Positions 13,612 through 27,895 of a stretch of DNA of 64,000 bases are shown here, one piece after another. The stretch is taken from assembly GCA_018398805.1 (NCBI GenBank), contig JAGFBZ010000363.1:1178001-1242000 (forward strand). The letters are read 5' to 3'. A model generated the notes under the pieces. That model saw only the letters and a program-made list of their open reading frames with translations. It was not told the origin of the DNA and searched no databases. Position 1 is the first letter of the stretch; each line of letters opens with the position of its first letter. This stretch comes from Hirundichthys speculiger (Eukaryota; Chordata; Actinopteri; Beloniformes; Exocoetidae). The position numbers were made by a program, and so were the translations under genes.

Positions 13612-13637
13612 ACACACACACACACACACACACACAC
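13612..13637. repeat. (AC)n microsatellite
   Basis: Thirteen uninterrupted AC units in qkia intron 1. Confidence 0.95.
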
Positions 13638-16600
13638 CAGTGCAGGGGGTACTCAGTAAAATGAAGCACAGGATGCCTGCTTTGAGTTCAACAAGATGTG
13701 AGCACACGAGATAAGGAAAGTTAAGCATAACAGGATGCAGAGTCAGGAAGCATGCCTATGGGGTGCTACGTCCGAGTATGGGTTGAGGAATGGAACAATC
13801 CTTGGTCCGGTGTTATAGTACAGCTGCCTGAGAACTTTGTTCGTATAAAAGGGGTGTCCTTTTTCTTTTTCCTAATTCCTGAAGTAAATGAAGAATAGCT
13901 GTATTTCGTTGTCAGTCAGTTGCCAGAACATAACAGCATAATCTAAAGAGGTAAGATGAAGGTTAGGCAGAATAACTATGAAGTTAAAATATAGATCACT
14001 GGGGAATCTTAAAAATGTGAACAATGTTACAGTTCTTAAATACCGTACTTTATGTGTATACACACACACACCTGTCCCTTGGGTCATCCAACAATGGCAG
14101 GAAATGACTAGCTGTCAGAGAAGGAAACAACAAAGGAAGAGGATGAAAAAAAAAGGCTATGACTGTCAATGTGAATGGAGAAGATAACATGCACTGCACT
14201 TCCTGTTCCACCCCCTGTCGCTAAAGATACTACAATGAACAGAACCACTGGCTAAGATGAGGAGGTGAATAATCTGTCAAGATGTATCAACTTTAAATTT
14301 GCTGGCTCAATTACAGTTTTTTTAAAGTCCTGATCTGCTCATTCTGATTGTGGTTGACTGAGGAGACTCAGACAAATTAAATATTTCCCCTCCTTCCTCC
14401 CTTCATTTTTTTTTTAAATTGTACATATCTCTAAAAAATGGTTGCAACTAAAAGCTATAACCATTTTCTCCAAAAGTGCAGCAGGTTACAGGGTGTTTTC
14501 AGGTACATTTGTTCAAAATCCCACAGAAGATTCAGAGGTAGGTCCCCATTTGTGAAACAGATGATCTATCTCTATAAAGGTTATAGGCCTACATAGGTTA
14601 CAGGTATGTTTGACCCAACTTAAAATATAAAAGTGCATTTAAAAAAGGCTTTTTAAACAAATATTGAACTTAAGATGATGTGTTGTCTTTGTACTTTTGC
14701 AAACAACTTGCCAGTCCAACAGCCAGCTGAGCTGTCCCTCTGTATGACGGTACACAGACTTCCACAGTAAAACCTTCCTGCACAGTGGTAATACCTGGGT
14801 GAGGATATAAATGGCTACCCAACTATATTTAGTAACCCACTCACATATATATATTTACTGTTCAGAAATAGTGAAATCTACCACTGTAGAGCTTTATGCA
14901 GTGCTTCTGTTTGGCCCTGAGCCCCTCTATCATTCTCACCATACGCACACATTACATCTCCCACTGGCCTCTTCACGTGTACATGAAATCACCAGGGATG
15001 TATTGTTGAAACTAGATTTAGTCACTTTTAGACCCTTCTTTGATGGAGGCTTTGACTGAGGAGAGAATACTCAACCTAAAAGGACATCAAGAGGGATAAA
15101 CAAAGTCATCTCTGGCCTGTAGCATACCCAGTTAGGAACAAGTTAACACCACATCCTTCCAAAACTCTTGTTGCTAGGCTGTTCCTGGTAACGGAAAATT
15201 CATAAAACTACCATAAACCCCCAGTAATTGAGAACTGCTTTCTAAGGTTACACGGGAACTAGCAGTCACTTATTTTACAAATGTGACATTGCTTGATTAA
15301 AACCTTTAAGCTATCATCTTTGTTTTGATTGTGTGTTAAATGACTAAAGACTGTTTAAGCATATGTGCATCTCCAAGTGTGACTCTGAGAAAAAGTTGTG
15401 TCTATAGCTCACCTTGATCCCTGACAAACACAAAAGGAAAGACAGGGATGGGTTTATGTTGTGCAAAAATACAAATACACTGGTACAACTTTACAGTGGT
15501 AATGGCGAGTGGAAGATTATTATTATAAAAACTGTGTTGTTTTGTTTAAACTAAGAAAAATACCAATATAGGTTCAGAAGTCGCATACCACTTAGACCAA
15601 ACAATGACTGTTAATGTTTACAAAGACAACAAGCATGTTGCAAAGTACCAACACCAATCCCCTATCACCTCCCCTCTCCGCACAACACAATCATGATTTA
15701 ATTTCGTGGAAAGTAGTGCAGCTGCTGTTGTGTCTTTGTGCCAGTTCTTCTTCATCTCCACAGCCTGACAGAGCATTTCTACAGGATCTTAATTTTATTT
15801 GAATCACCTACTCATGTTGCATGTGGAATTTAAATTGAACGTACAACAAATATTCTAAATATACGAACAGATAAACATGGCTTTTAGCCACAGTTTAGTC
15901 CTGATCCAAGAGTCAGAAGATGGACTTCCTAAGGATTTGACAGTCTTCAAACACTTTGTCTGCGAAGAACAAACAAGCATAGCATAATTTAGGTGCGGCT
16001 GTGAAAGTCTGGGTGTCTGATGCACATCCTGGCATTAAATTTGCTTATCTTGAAGGACATGCAATGAATAAAGAGAGGAAAAGGCTGTCCCCTTTATCTG
16101 CAGATTATAAGAGGCTCGACTCCTTGACTGTGAATTTGTTTCATCTGTTTGTCTAGTGTTTGAGATTACCTGCTTGATCCGTTTAGTCTTCCAAGAATTG
16201 TCGATCTTATTCAATCTAACTCCAAGTACTGGAAAAAAACAAATGTTACAGGGGCTATAACAGCTGGGTCAGAATTTTCTAATGGCAGGCAAAGGAAAGA
16301 GGTTAAAAAAAAAGCCTTCTCATTGACTCAGCTGCTATTATTCAAGTTTCCAGTATGCTTAGGCTTTTATACATGGTCTGCCTCAAAGTATGTGGGTGTG
16401 CAGGCTTAACAGATCTGCAAGTGCATATGCATGTACACAATTTCAGCCAACGGGTGTGGGCATGTTGTCCATACCAACTGATGTTTCTAGTCTGGCAGTT
16501 AGTGAGTGGAGAGCCATGCACACGCTATGATTGTGACTGCAGACAGCGAGAGCAGGGCTGATGCAAACCGACAGACCATGTTGCAGGCCTTTAATGTCAC

Positions 16601-17654
16601 CACTGGTCCATACATAAAGGAGCCAAAGTAGCCTCAAGGCTGGATTTTTGCTACACAGTCCAACACACAAGTACAGAAGGAATCTACTACAAAGAGAAAG
16701 CAAATGGAACCAAAGAGAGGGTGAAGGAGAAGAACAGCTGAGACAGAAAGGACAAAAGAGTGATGGGAGCTGTAGGGTCACTCTAGTTTTCTCACATACA
16801 TATTATACACACATACAGACACACATATTTATATATATGTAGGTGAAAAGACAAAGCCAAGCAATACGAGTAATTTCTTTGGGAGAACCGGTTACAAACT
16901 TCCTCTGTTGGAAAACACGACAACAACAACAGAACAGTCTTTGTATGAAGTGCTATGAATTATCAAAAGCTGAATCTAAATACAAATGAGCAAGATCCAT
17001 GGTACATGTATATAAAAAAAAGAAGAGACGGGATGAATAAAGTAGAAGAAAACCATATGTGCATGTCTGAGGTGCAGACAGGGGTACAATTTTACATGTT
17101 GATGAGAAAGGAGGAGGAGGAGAGGCAATAAAACCAGTGCCCGGCTCATCTAAAGTGTCAGATGCTCAATAAAAATACGGTTGCAGAAATAACTCCCATC
17201 AGAGCACAATGAACTTGCTTTAGATAACTACACCCCTACATTCTTAGAGAAGGGAAGAGAAGAGAAGAGTCAGTTTCCCAGCAGATTATTCTTCACCTTA
17301 CACTGTCAACAGCAGCTGGGACCTTGGCCCCACACTCATGCCTACACCTGTCCCCCCTGCTGGATGTACACACCATCCATCCCCAGCTGCAATAAATCTT
17401 CCCTTCCCACAAGGGTTACTCTTAATTACTGTAAATTAGTCAAGTTTTCAACATAATATGAGCAACAAAAAAAAAAAGAGTACATCCAAAAGTTAAATGT
17501 CAAAGCCCTTTATCTTAAAAAAACACTGCTCACAGTAAACCTGTCTTTTCCTGTTTTGGGTACATATGTACCCTATACAGTCAATAGGCTGCAACAAGAC
17601 AATAAAGCAATGCATTTTAAGAGTAACAGTCCCAAATAATGACTGAGTAAAGAA

Positions 17655-17750
17655 GGTGACCTGGCTAAATGGGTAGAGCAGGTTCCCCAGTTTGATCCCC
17701 AGCTCCTTCCACAGACACAGTCCACAGGCTGAAATGTCAACTGTGTCTGG
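17655..17750 (+). repeat. Possible decayed tRNA-derived SINE head
   Basis: The words TGGCTAAATGGGTAGAGCA and, about 20 bases on, AGTTTGATCCCC resemble the A and B boxes of an RNA polymerase III promoter as found in fish tRNA-derived SINEs. The spacing is too short for an intact tRNA and no cloverleaf can be folded, so this is at best a deleted SINE head. Chance is possible. Confidence 0.4.
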
Positions 17751-20579
17751 GGTGTGTTTGCAACACCTTACAAAGAACTTTGCAGAACTGAAACAAGGTT
17801 CAAATGACAATATAGAAGCGGAAACCGTTTTACCATTACTTTTTCTCTACTTGAGAGCATTTATTTGCCTGTCTGAGCTAACTGCAAATTTGAAAAACAC
17901 AACCCTATCACTGTTCAGGGCAGCCTGAAAGAGAAATTGATACAAACTGTGACTGAAATACGACGGGGAACAGGGGAAAAGCAAGTATTTGAGAATAAAA
18001 ATCCCAACCAAGTACTGAAGTTTTTTGTAGTTGTGTGTGTTAGATTGAGCTCCCAGGATAGTCACTGTCTGGTCTTTCTGAAGATAACAACATGCTTCCA
18101 GGGTTAAGTTTAGTTGTGCCAAAATTATGCTTGCACAGAAGCACACATTTCTGCATTTTTAAAACAAATCTAAAAAAAAAAAAAAAATCAATAAATAAAT
18201 GTAGTTCACGGTATCAAAACCATTATCTGAATTTCGAGTTGTATGACCTGTTGAACGTTTCAACAAAAATGTTTCTTGACACTAATGTATCACATATTTG
18301 ATCATGTATAACCACATTCATCCATCGCATTTCTACTTTCACTTATCAGCACAATTTGAATTTTCATTCTACACAAAAGAACTTAACACCTTCCAGGTGT
18401 TAAAAGGTGTTTTTCTAGTAATTCTCTAGTAATTGCCGACACCAATGAAATACCCTTTTTCATGTAAATCAAGGTGATTAAATCTTTAACCCCCACAAAT
18501 AGCAGAGTGTTTACTGTCTGCCTGCTGAGAGCTACAATGCACTCACATAATAAAGAGTTACGTCCGGTTACTTCCTACCTGGGGATCAGGCCTGTAAGCT
18601 TTTAATACATAAAGGATGACATTATCAAGCAGGCTGCGGTGGACCACACTGGACCACACTTACAGCACATCCACATGAAGCTCTGCAGTTGCTGAACTGC
18701 AAAAAAAAAAAAAAAAAAAGGAAGAAGGGAAAAAAAAATCCACACCAAAACATGTTTGTGTACTAGTGTGTGGCTGTCTCATGGGCATGTAAAAAACGCA
18801 ATGCAACACTGAGGGCTTGTTTTACAGACAGTACTTGTGTCCATACTTCTATGTGAACTTGTAGGAATGACAGTGTCTGGCCCATTAAAGCACAAAAAAG
18901 CCATTGTGTATCATTAGCTGAGGGGACACAGAGGGGTGGCATGTGGAGCTGGGGAGGGGGTCATGGCCAACCAGATGACCTCATTCACACCACATAGGAA
19001 TTCTCTCTCTCTCCCGCTGATCTTTACCACACAAAGCACCCCCCTGCAGCCTTGGTTTTATTTTTCTTTTTCGGCTTGCAGCAAACATAATCGATCACCA
19101 GAGCAGTGACAGGAGCTGTGCTCACTAACCTTTTAATATAGTCAACACATTCTTTCCTGCTAGTTATCTGTGGATTTTGATGTCAGTCTTTCCTGTTGCA
19201 CACTGTCCTACAAAGGCCCTTTGTCTTACCAATTACCGCTTAATCGTACAAAACCACCTATTGTCTGAGTTGTATAATCTCCTCGCCACCACTGCGCTGA
19301 TAAGGACAGACAGAGTAATGCTGAACTCATGGTAGCCACATCCACATGTGTGAACCTTTCAAGACTGGATGTGTAAATGGTTTTACTCATACTAAAGTTT
19401 GGGTCAGCTGCGCTCAAGCTTCCCATGCATGTGAATTTAATCAGTCTACAGTCCTTGTATTCTCAGTGAAGCATTGTGGAGGTGTAGATAACATAAATTC
19501 TCTTCCAGAGTATCTGTCAAAACAACCAGCCATGTTCCTTTTCTGCTTCTTTTATTTTGTCTAGTCTATTTTCTTTTTCCTCCCCCTCATCTTGCCCCAT
19601 GTTGTCATACATTTGTTGGCCTGCATTTCAGGCTATCTGTCCCAAAGGGACCCAGTGGAGGCTTATGGAAGTGGTGCAGATGACAAAACTCATGTCACAC
19701 AGGTCCTGCACATGTGCAGATGTGATAACTATGAATTCTCACCACAAAAACAAAGACTGCAACAAAAACCAAAACAGAACTGGTCGATTTTCAGTTGCAC
19801 AAATCCAGCTTCATTCATGTGCTGCTGTGGATGTGTTGCACATGGGCATAAATTATGCTAAGCACAGGACTGTGGAGCAGACAGCCACTGTGAAATACAA
19901 CTGTGAAACATATGTAAGTGAATTAGGCTAGACAGCCACTATTGTGTGACAGCAACGTTGAGAAGGAGGAAGCCATGTTCAAGGAATGAAGCACCACTGA
20001 AGGAATGAGAGGACATTAGTGAAGTGAAGATCTGTTCTTAGTGACATTTCTTCATGAAACACGTGTCCTTGTAATCATGAAACATTTAATTTCCACAAGC
20101 AGGAAAAAATCAAGTTGAAGATGACATACGACTCTCCTTTTGCAGTGATGCTGTGCTTTTAATTATAAATTATAATTAATATACCTGTCTTTAAAACAAA
20201 CTGAACAGCAAGAAAAGTTCAAAATACTTGAATCATAAAAGTTGTGCTCTTTAGGATTAGTTTGGGATTTTATCAATATAGATACTTATCAATTATTATA
20301 TTGATACCCCTCTCTATCACTTAGAACAATTTTTTTTAAAAAGGTATGATATCAAAAATGCTAACATTTAAATAAAAGAAAGCTATTTTCTTACTTTGTT
20401 GCTGAAAAGCTAACATAATAGATGAAAGATTTAAAAAAGACAAGAAAAAAAGAAGCTTTTTCTGTTGACCATAAATTAACATATGTGACCAGGATGTGAT
20501 ATATGAGATCAGAATTTAATAGAGAATTCTGGCATCTCTATTTAGCCTAATTTAGCCCAACCAAACACACCCAAACAGC

Positions 20580-20876
20580 AGAGTTGGGCGATCAAATCAA
20601 TATCACAATTATTTTCAACATATTACCTCAATTACAATTAATAACTGATTATTTTAGGTTTGTTTTATATTTTGCCATTCTACTTCACTGATGTGTTTGA
20701 TGCAAATGCTGGCATTTTTTCTTTTTTTTTCTTTTCTTTTTTATTGAAAGAGTGCATATCTTTATCTATTTATTGAATGGTTCAAACCAAATAACTGACA
20801 TGGGAAAAATGAAGTCCGTTTTTAGTTCTGAATCGGCTTTGATGAATTTTCTATTTCTATTCCAGCCCTACCCAAC
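20580..20876. mobile_element. Possible degenerate hAT-like short element
   Basis: The left side reads GAGTTGGGCGATCAAAT and the right side ends TTCCAGCCCTACCCAAC, resembling the AGGGCTGGGCGAT-type ends of abundant fish hAT-like MITEs. Imperfect CCAAACAG/CCCAACAG words flank it and may be a worn 8-bp duplication. Internal sequence is AT-rich with no reading frame. Confidence 0.4.
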
Positions 20877-21408
20877 AGTTAGCTTTTATTTAAGGAAATC
20901 AACATGTTAACTAATTACATTTCTTTTAGGAGATTACATGCACAAGTCACAGTACTCAGAGAGGCAACAGTAACAGTATCCTGTAAGCTTGCTCTCTGCT
21001 TGAAAGCTTTAACACAGAGAAGAGCTAAATATGCATTGCTGGGTATTGCCCAGTGTACATAAACCAACTAGATTCAAGGGAAATGAGGGGCAGTAAATCT
21101 TTCAAAATGAATTTGTCTAATCCTAACCCTGTGACAGTCATTATACAGGTAATCTAGTTCATAAATATGGGTTTGAGTAGACTGTCACATGGAAACAACT
21201 GCAACAAAAGCTAAGCAGTACATGTCTTAACATGGAAAAAACTATGCTGAACTGCATTGAAGCTGTTGTGACTTTTGAATGTTTATCGCAACTTTCACTC
21301 AATGACGCTGCTTCTGCAAGACGAGCAGAGAAACAACAACAGACCTCTAAATTAAATCAGAGACATACTGAAGACATTAAGGAGGTGAAAGGAAAAATGC
21401 ATCCAGAC

Positions 21409-21893
21409 TAGGGCTGCGACTAACAATCATCTTGATAAATTGATGAATCTGTTAATTGTTCTTTTAATAAATAAATTATATTACACTTTTTGTAACCCAG
21501 ATATTGAACTGACACAGAATTATCTTTGCTATAAGTGCTCAGTTTCCAAATGCCATCCTCCATATTGGTTACATCCCTCATCCTGCTAACTGCAAGAACC
21601 ATGTTATTGCAAGAATCCAGACAGACTCCACATCCTTTGTTTTCTAATTTAACTCTTGTAAAATCTCACAATTTTCCCTTGTTTTATTATGAGCCTAAGT
21701 TTTCTCCCGATTCCTGATTCATATTTGATGACAACATGCTATAAAGGAATCTTATTAGCTCTTGGCATCTCACTTTATGTGGCCCTTAGGGAAGGTTATG
21801 ACAGCGCAGCCTGCTCGAGAAGCCTCACAAAAACAACACAGGCTGCACAGAGATGGTTTAATTATTCATATTTGATTTAATCGTCCAGCCTGT
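21409..21893. mobile_element. Possible degenerate AGGGCTGCGACTAA-type DNA element
   Basis: The left end TAGGGCTGCGACTAACAATC is a recognisable variant of the AGGGCTGCAACTAACGATT terminus of dispersed hAT-like elements in fish. The right end, TTAATCGTCCAGCCTG, is an imperfect inverted partner. No target duplication survives that I can see and no transposase is encoded. Confidence 0.45.
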
Positions 21894-22672
21894 GAAAAAC
21901 CAAGAAAAATTCTGCCAACCACAAGCAGACAAGTGACTTGGGGAAAAACGTTTACATTAATACGGGAAAATATCTAGTTTTATGTTTCAAGACATAATGG
22001 ATAAACATACGGTCCTTAATAACAAATAAACACATGGCATTTTACATGGTGTCATTTACTCAAGAAAATTAAGACAATTTCTTATTCTTCTTATTTCTTA
22101 TTCATTTCAGATGAAGGGCAGAGCCAGTTTATTTAGTATTTACTTAATTCAGAGTTAGAGAAAGCAGTATGTTTAGTGTGATGTGACCACACGGAGCAGT
22201 AACATAAGTAGCAACATAGCGGCTGTGTGGCATATCATCCTGCCCCATTCACACAGCTAATTTGCTCTGGCTCTGTAGCGCCTTTACTCTACCTCACTGT
22301 GCTGTGTGAGTGGCACAGGAGGTCACACGATGCAACATTTTGCTCTGCATTTTCTGCAGCTTTATCACTTTGTAAGTTGGTAACAAAGGTATTACAGGGG
22401 TGAAGGGTGAGGATGGTTGTAAAAGCTGCACAAAGGACAAGTCATGAACACAGTGAAACATGACTTGGTGGGCCGTCTAGCCCTCTGTGTGAATCCACAG
22501 CCAACTGGTTGCAAGCTAAAAACAACTGGACTGGTCAGATCATAAATGTCATATCATAAAATGTCACTTGACTTGGGACTCCAGATAGCTCTGCAAGCTT
22601 TCAAAATGTGTGTGTGTCCGTGTGCATGTAGGAGGCAGTAATATAAAAAATAAAAAATATCCACTGGGTATG

Positions 22673-22690
22673 TTTTTTTTTTTTTTTTTT
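22673..22690. repeat. T18 homopolymer
   Basis: Uninterrupted run of 18 T in qkia intron 1, followed by another T-rich stretch; no retroposon body is recognised next to it. Confidence 0.9.
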
Positions 22691-25600
22691 AACATTTTTT
22701 TTATTACATTTTTACATTCAATCATGCTATGATTCTTTATAAGGGTTGGGTGAATTATTTAATTTCTATTAGGCTCATAGTATAATGTAGGCATAAACGT
22801 GAATGTAAAAAATTTGTTAACCCAAATTAATTGTGCGACAATCATTGACAACAAATTATTAATCATGACGGTCCTAAATGGCAGCTGTGTTAAGCAGAGT
22901 TAAAATACTCTGAGTGTGTGTGTAAGTGAGGAAACAAACATAAGACTGGAGGTTAAGTGCTCTGACTGTGCTCCCAGTAAAATTCCTGAGCTGGCTGCCA
23001 ACGCTTGCTTGCCATTCCTGCTCTGAAAGCGCTCTGAAATCGAAATGAATGCAGACTCGTGGGTGAGTAGGAGAGGAACAGTGTGAGCATTCAGCCATTT
23101 TTTAACTCCTATAATAAGAAAAGGGGAAAAAATAAAACATGAAACGATGACTAGAGTAGAGCTGTGAAATCATTTCTGAGAAACCTCATTGTTAGCCACT
23201 ATTTCTGTTGTGACAGTTTAGGACTTAAAACCGGATACAAAAAGTGAAAGAGAGCAAATAGAGGGGCTACTATGAGCAGTACGAGTGGGAAAGCTATTTC
23301 AAACACTCAAAGAATGTAACAGGGTGGGGCTCCACACTTTTTACTTAAAAATATTGCGTGTGCTGCCTATTTACACAGATGCTTTCATGAAAGTATGCAA
23401 TGAGAGATGACTCATGATGTAATGTTAATATCTCAAAAGGAAATCTAAGAGACAGAGAGATCTCTGTGGAAGAGGCTATGAGAAGAGCATGCTCCTCTTG
23501 TCACCGCAGTAAGAAAACAGCTCTCCTCCTCCCCTCCATGTCTGTCAGACGGAAAAAACAAACCACTGACTCGACTGCTCCAGTGTTTTCCTGTCTGAAA
23601 TTGGCATAACTTCTCTAAGCGTTTATTTTGGTGCATGTCTGTGTGTGTGCGTGTTAGACAAAAACAAAGAAGCTTAAAACCAGATGGTAAAAAGTGACAG
23701 AACTTGAGCAATGGGAGGAGCTCTGGGTTAAGAAAAGGGAATTAGCAAAGCAATTTAATGAACAAGCCTGAGTCAAGGAGCTGTTGCAACACAATGATTT
23801 CAACATCCCTTTCTACATCTTTCACTTTAACCTTGTTTTTCACCATTTAGTAAAACACTTAGAATCAAGAGTCTCACTTGAACACAAACCACAAAGCTAA
23901 ATTCCTTACGGTAAATTTCTGGTGCACCTGGTTATTTTATCATGTTCATTTTGACATAATTGCTCTGCTTTCAATGCTTGGGGGGGGAAGATAAATAGCC
24001 TACAGGATTGTGTTGTCTAACAGGCACCAGTATGTGGGGAAGATACTTCGTCTTGGCGACAGCCAGTTAGATAACCAGCCAGGCAGTTGGGGCAGGGCAT
24101 AAAGACGGGAGGCCAGGCAGAGGCAGCGGTGATAAGGAGGCCCCAGCACTCACGGGATTGAGTCTCCAGATAAGAGCCCCGGAGCTGCCTTCGGATGACT
24201 TTATCATACAGCATCTGTGGTGGGGGAGCGACACAGCTGGGGCTAAAGCACGACCAGGAGGGCAAAATGGGAGCTGGGAGTCAGAACGGAGACCAAAGCG
24301 CACACAGACAATGTGGTGGGGCTCTGGGATCAAGAAGGTGTGAGACGCACACATCACAGAGAGAGCGGGCAAAGACTTTCCACCTCACTACTGTCAGACT
24401 TCTGCCACCATTTAATTTATTACCACAGAGGAGGGTGTATAAGAGGGACCACATGAGGGTCGGTTAGTGGCAGACAGACAGCACAAATCTTCCAATTCTG
24501 TTTTCCCACTGGTGGCTGCAGCTCAGTAAACCAGCTCACAGAATGGCTCCTGTTAATTAAATCCCAGCTTATAAGTAAGTGGTGCTTTGGGAGAGAGTGT
24601 GGGGAAAAGAGAAAGGGTGGGGGGGGGGATACGAGGTTTCTGTTTGCAACGACAGCCTTCACCCAACATACCTATCAATCCCTCCTGTGTGTCACTCTTT
24701 ACCTCTGCCCTCCCAAAAGCTGTAAGTAGCATCTCACTTTGTTAGCGGCGCTCGATGTGCGACGCTAATTGAATGTCAGAGGTTACAGCAGGTCCTGCCC
24801 TGTGTTGAGGAACACCAAGGGTCAAGCTAGAGTCAAACAGTAGTGCAATATGGGCATAAAAACAAAGCAAGGGAAAATCATACACAAAACTGATATAAAA
24901 AAAAAAGAAGAGAAACATCTAGCATTCTCTCATTCATCACAGTCTACACTCTAAACGGCAATTCCCAAAGAGACCAGTTCCCTACAAAAGCTCCACAGTG
25001 GACGGCAAACAATTTGTTCTCCAAATGCTGACAACATTCCCAGCAATGTCCTGTTAAATCGTGACACGTGGGAATACAGCGGCAGACTGTACAGTATGGA
25101 AACTGTACGGCGATCTAGAGAGGAACAAACGCTACATTTACCACAGCGCGCTCCGTGAACTGGCACAACGAAGCTCCACCGATGTGGCAGAACAACGGGC
25201 GATTTGATCATTTAAACTAAACACAAATAAGGCTCTGTGTACGGCTGGGTGACGTGGCCAAAAAACCTAAACCGTATCTGTTAATTCACATGGATGATTC
25301 ACAGTTTTCCCTCGATTGTTTTCTCTCTCTCTCTCTCTCAAACTTACAGACATCTTCAGCTAAATAACGTCGCAAAAATAAATAAATAAACTAAACAAAT
25401 TCACTTGATACCATTTTTTCCCCCAGTTTTATTAGTAAGGAACGGCGAGGGGAAGGTTTGGTAAATAATATTAAGGGTTGAACTATTTTCATCACACCAA
25501 AAATGCTCAACATATTTTATAAAAAAAAAAAAAAATAATCATCCCTTTCTCCTGTGCTACGCTACATTCAACACTGCTTTTCACTGCTCTCTCTTCAAGT

Positions 25601-27861
25601 TATATGGGCTTTCTCCATCTGCCAAGAGAATATATAGCAATTTGAAGCGGCTTGTTGGCAGGCAGATCGTAAAGAGAAAAAAAAAAAAAAAACCTCCATA
25701 GCAGGTGTCACCTAAGGGAGATGGACAACTGCAACACAGGGGGATTTCAAAAGAGGCCTGTCAATCTGCCACAGTGACCTTGAGGGACAACACACATACT
25801 GGGAAAGTAACGGAGACGACCGTGCACACATGCTACCAAAGCAGGGTGGGAGCAGTCGTCGCACACAAGGGTGGTGTCTGCTTTCTTCCGCTATGGAAAC
25901 AGCTGTGTAGACATGAAAAATGTTGGCTGGGCGAAGGAGATATGCAGCTGTTGTGTGATGGGCGGAAGGGAGAGGAAATTTAAGTGTTCAGCTCCAAGAT
26001 GTCATTGGCATAAGCATGACAAAAGAATGCATTTACACATACAAAGGATGCGTCAAGCAAGCTGTGCTGCTATGTTTTTTGTTATTTTTTTTACTGAGAA
26101 TCCAAAAAAATGAAAAAACTAGGTGTCAGATGAAGGAAGGTGAAGTTTTGTTGACAGTTTAGGCAACTCCCAACCTTTCTCTCTAATTTTCTACATTTTC
26201 TTTTAAACTAAACCAAACCCCCGGAAGACAAACATACTATCTATTGCATCCATATTAAAACATGAACAACCTTCATGACACACTTAAAAAGCAATGAAGC
26301 AAATAAAAAAAAAAACTCTTAGTAGCAGTAACACTGTTTCTCTCATTGTGAAACTGATCATTGCATACTGGATTGTTAATGGCTCTGTCTGGTCATCTTT
26401 CCTGGGAAGGCAACGAGGAGTGAAAGGGAACTGGCCCCGAGTATCAAATCAGAGCATGAGCTCTTTCCACGGGAAGAACAAGCCAGACAACCGCCGTCGC
26501 CAAAACCTGTCTGTCAAACCTTTGTTGCATTCTCTGCAATCAGGTGGTCAACATCTCACACACACACACAGTCGCAGAAGTTTGGGCTGGCGCTGTGGAA
26601 ACCCTTGTAAAACCCGGACATGCGGCTTCAGGAGAGCAGGGAGGGGGGGAAGTCATACGTATTTTCAGCTGTTTCTGATTTAACACGGAGGGTGGAGAAT
26701 TCCCGTCGGATTCTCTGACAGTAACATATCACCAGTCAAGTTCCGTAGAAGGAAGAAAAGCAAGGCGTGAAGACATTTGCTGCATTTTCTTTATACAAAA
26801 CCACTAATCCTTAAGAGATTTTCTGGAGTTAACCTTCCATTTATGAAATGCTGCTACGACCTCATGAGTGTAAGCTTTCAGTTGCAGAATCTTTTAAATA
26901 GACAGTGAATTGAACAACACATGCGGATCAGTCTGGTGTGGCGACCCCGAACGGGGAAAATTCAAAAGGGAAGTTTATCTCACAACTGACAATGACAGGG
27001 CTAAAGAAGAAGAACCTTGTTTTCAGATAGTTTGCAAAAAGCAGCTGAAATACGCAAATGGGAATTTAAAAGAAAGAAAGAAAACAAGTTTGGCTTAAAA
27101 CACAATTATGACCAACATAACAAAATGAGTAAAATAAGGCAAAACATAGACCTTTATGTAAAGCTTTTAAGTGGTGTGGGGATGCAATTATTTAAAAACT
27201 AACACACTTCCTTCCCGGGAAAATCTGTAATTCTCAAATCACAGTCATTTAATGCTTCCGCTAGATTTCTGCAAGCCGCAACTTGAAAATAGGGAGATTT
27301 TTCTCCATAAGAGAAGCATTACGATATAAACTTTTTAAAGACAAGGGGGAACAAAACGACTTTTTCAAATTGAGACCTTTGAGATTTAGTTCCTTCAATG
27401 CAAAAACATTTTTCACCCTGTGTCAGTTTCCTCTTGGGGGGTACGGGAAGAAACAACTCTCTGTGCCTTCAGTGTCTTGTTTATCAACTATCAAGACAAC
27501 CAGAAAATCTTTTCAGACCGGTTTTGCAACTACATATTAGAGAGCCTACTCATCCTGACATGCAACCTAAACCTCCAAGCACATATCTGCTCTGCTGCCC
27601 GGAGATTTAAACGCTACCGGAGAGCCGTGTTATCCTTATTGGTCGTGTCCAGTCTAAAACTACACACAGAGTTGGGGGGGGGGCGGTGGTCTGTCAGGGG
27701 GCTGTGGCGCTCTCTAGTGTCCCCCAGTTCACTCACATTAAACCACAGCTGAGACCAGCTTATGCCACTGACACCATCAACATAAAACTGAAAATAGGCC
27801 ACGTTTATTTGTGCAGGCGAGTGACGGCGACGCAGTTTTTGGAGAGAAATCTGAACTGGCC

Positions 27862-27866
<5 letters not shown>

Positions 27867-27895
<29 letters not shown>
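27867..27895. repeat. A29 homopolymer near the qkia promoter
   Basis: A run of 29 A on the plus strand (poly-T in the sense of qkia transcription) lies about 0.9 kb inside intron 1. A second run of 18 A follows at 27988-28005. No retroposon body is recognisable on either side. Length is likely to be polymorphic or uncertain in assembly. Confidence 0.9.
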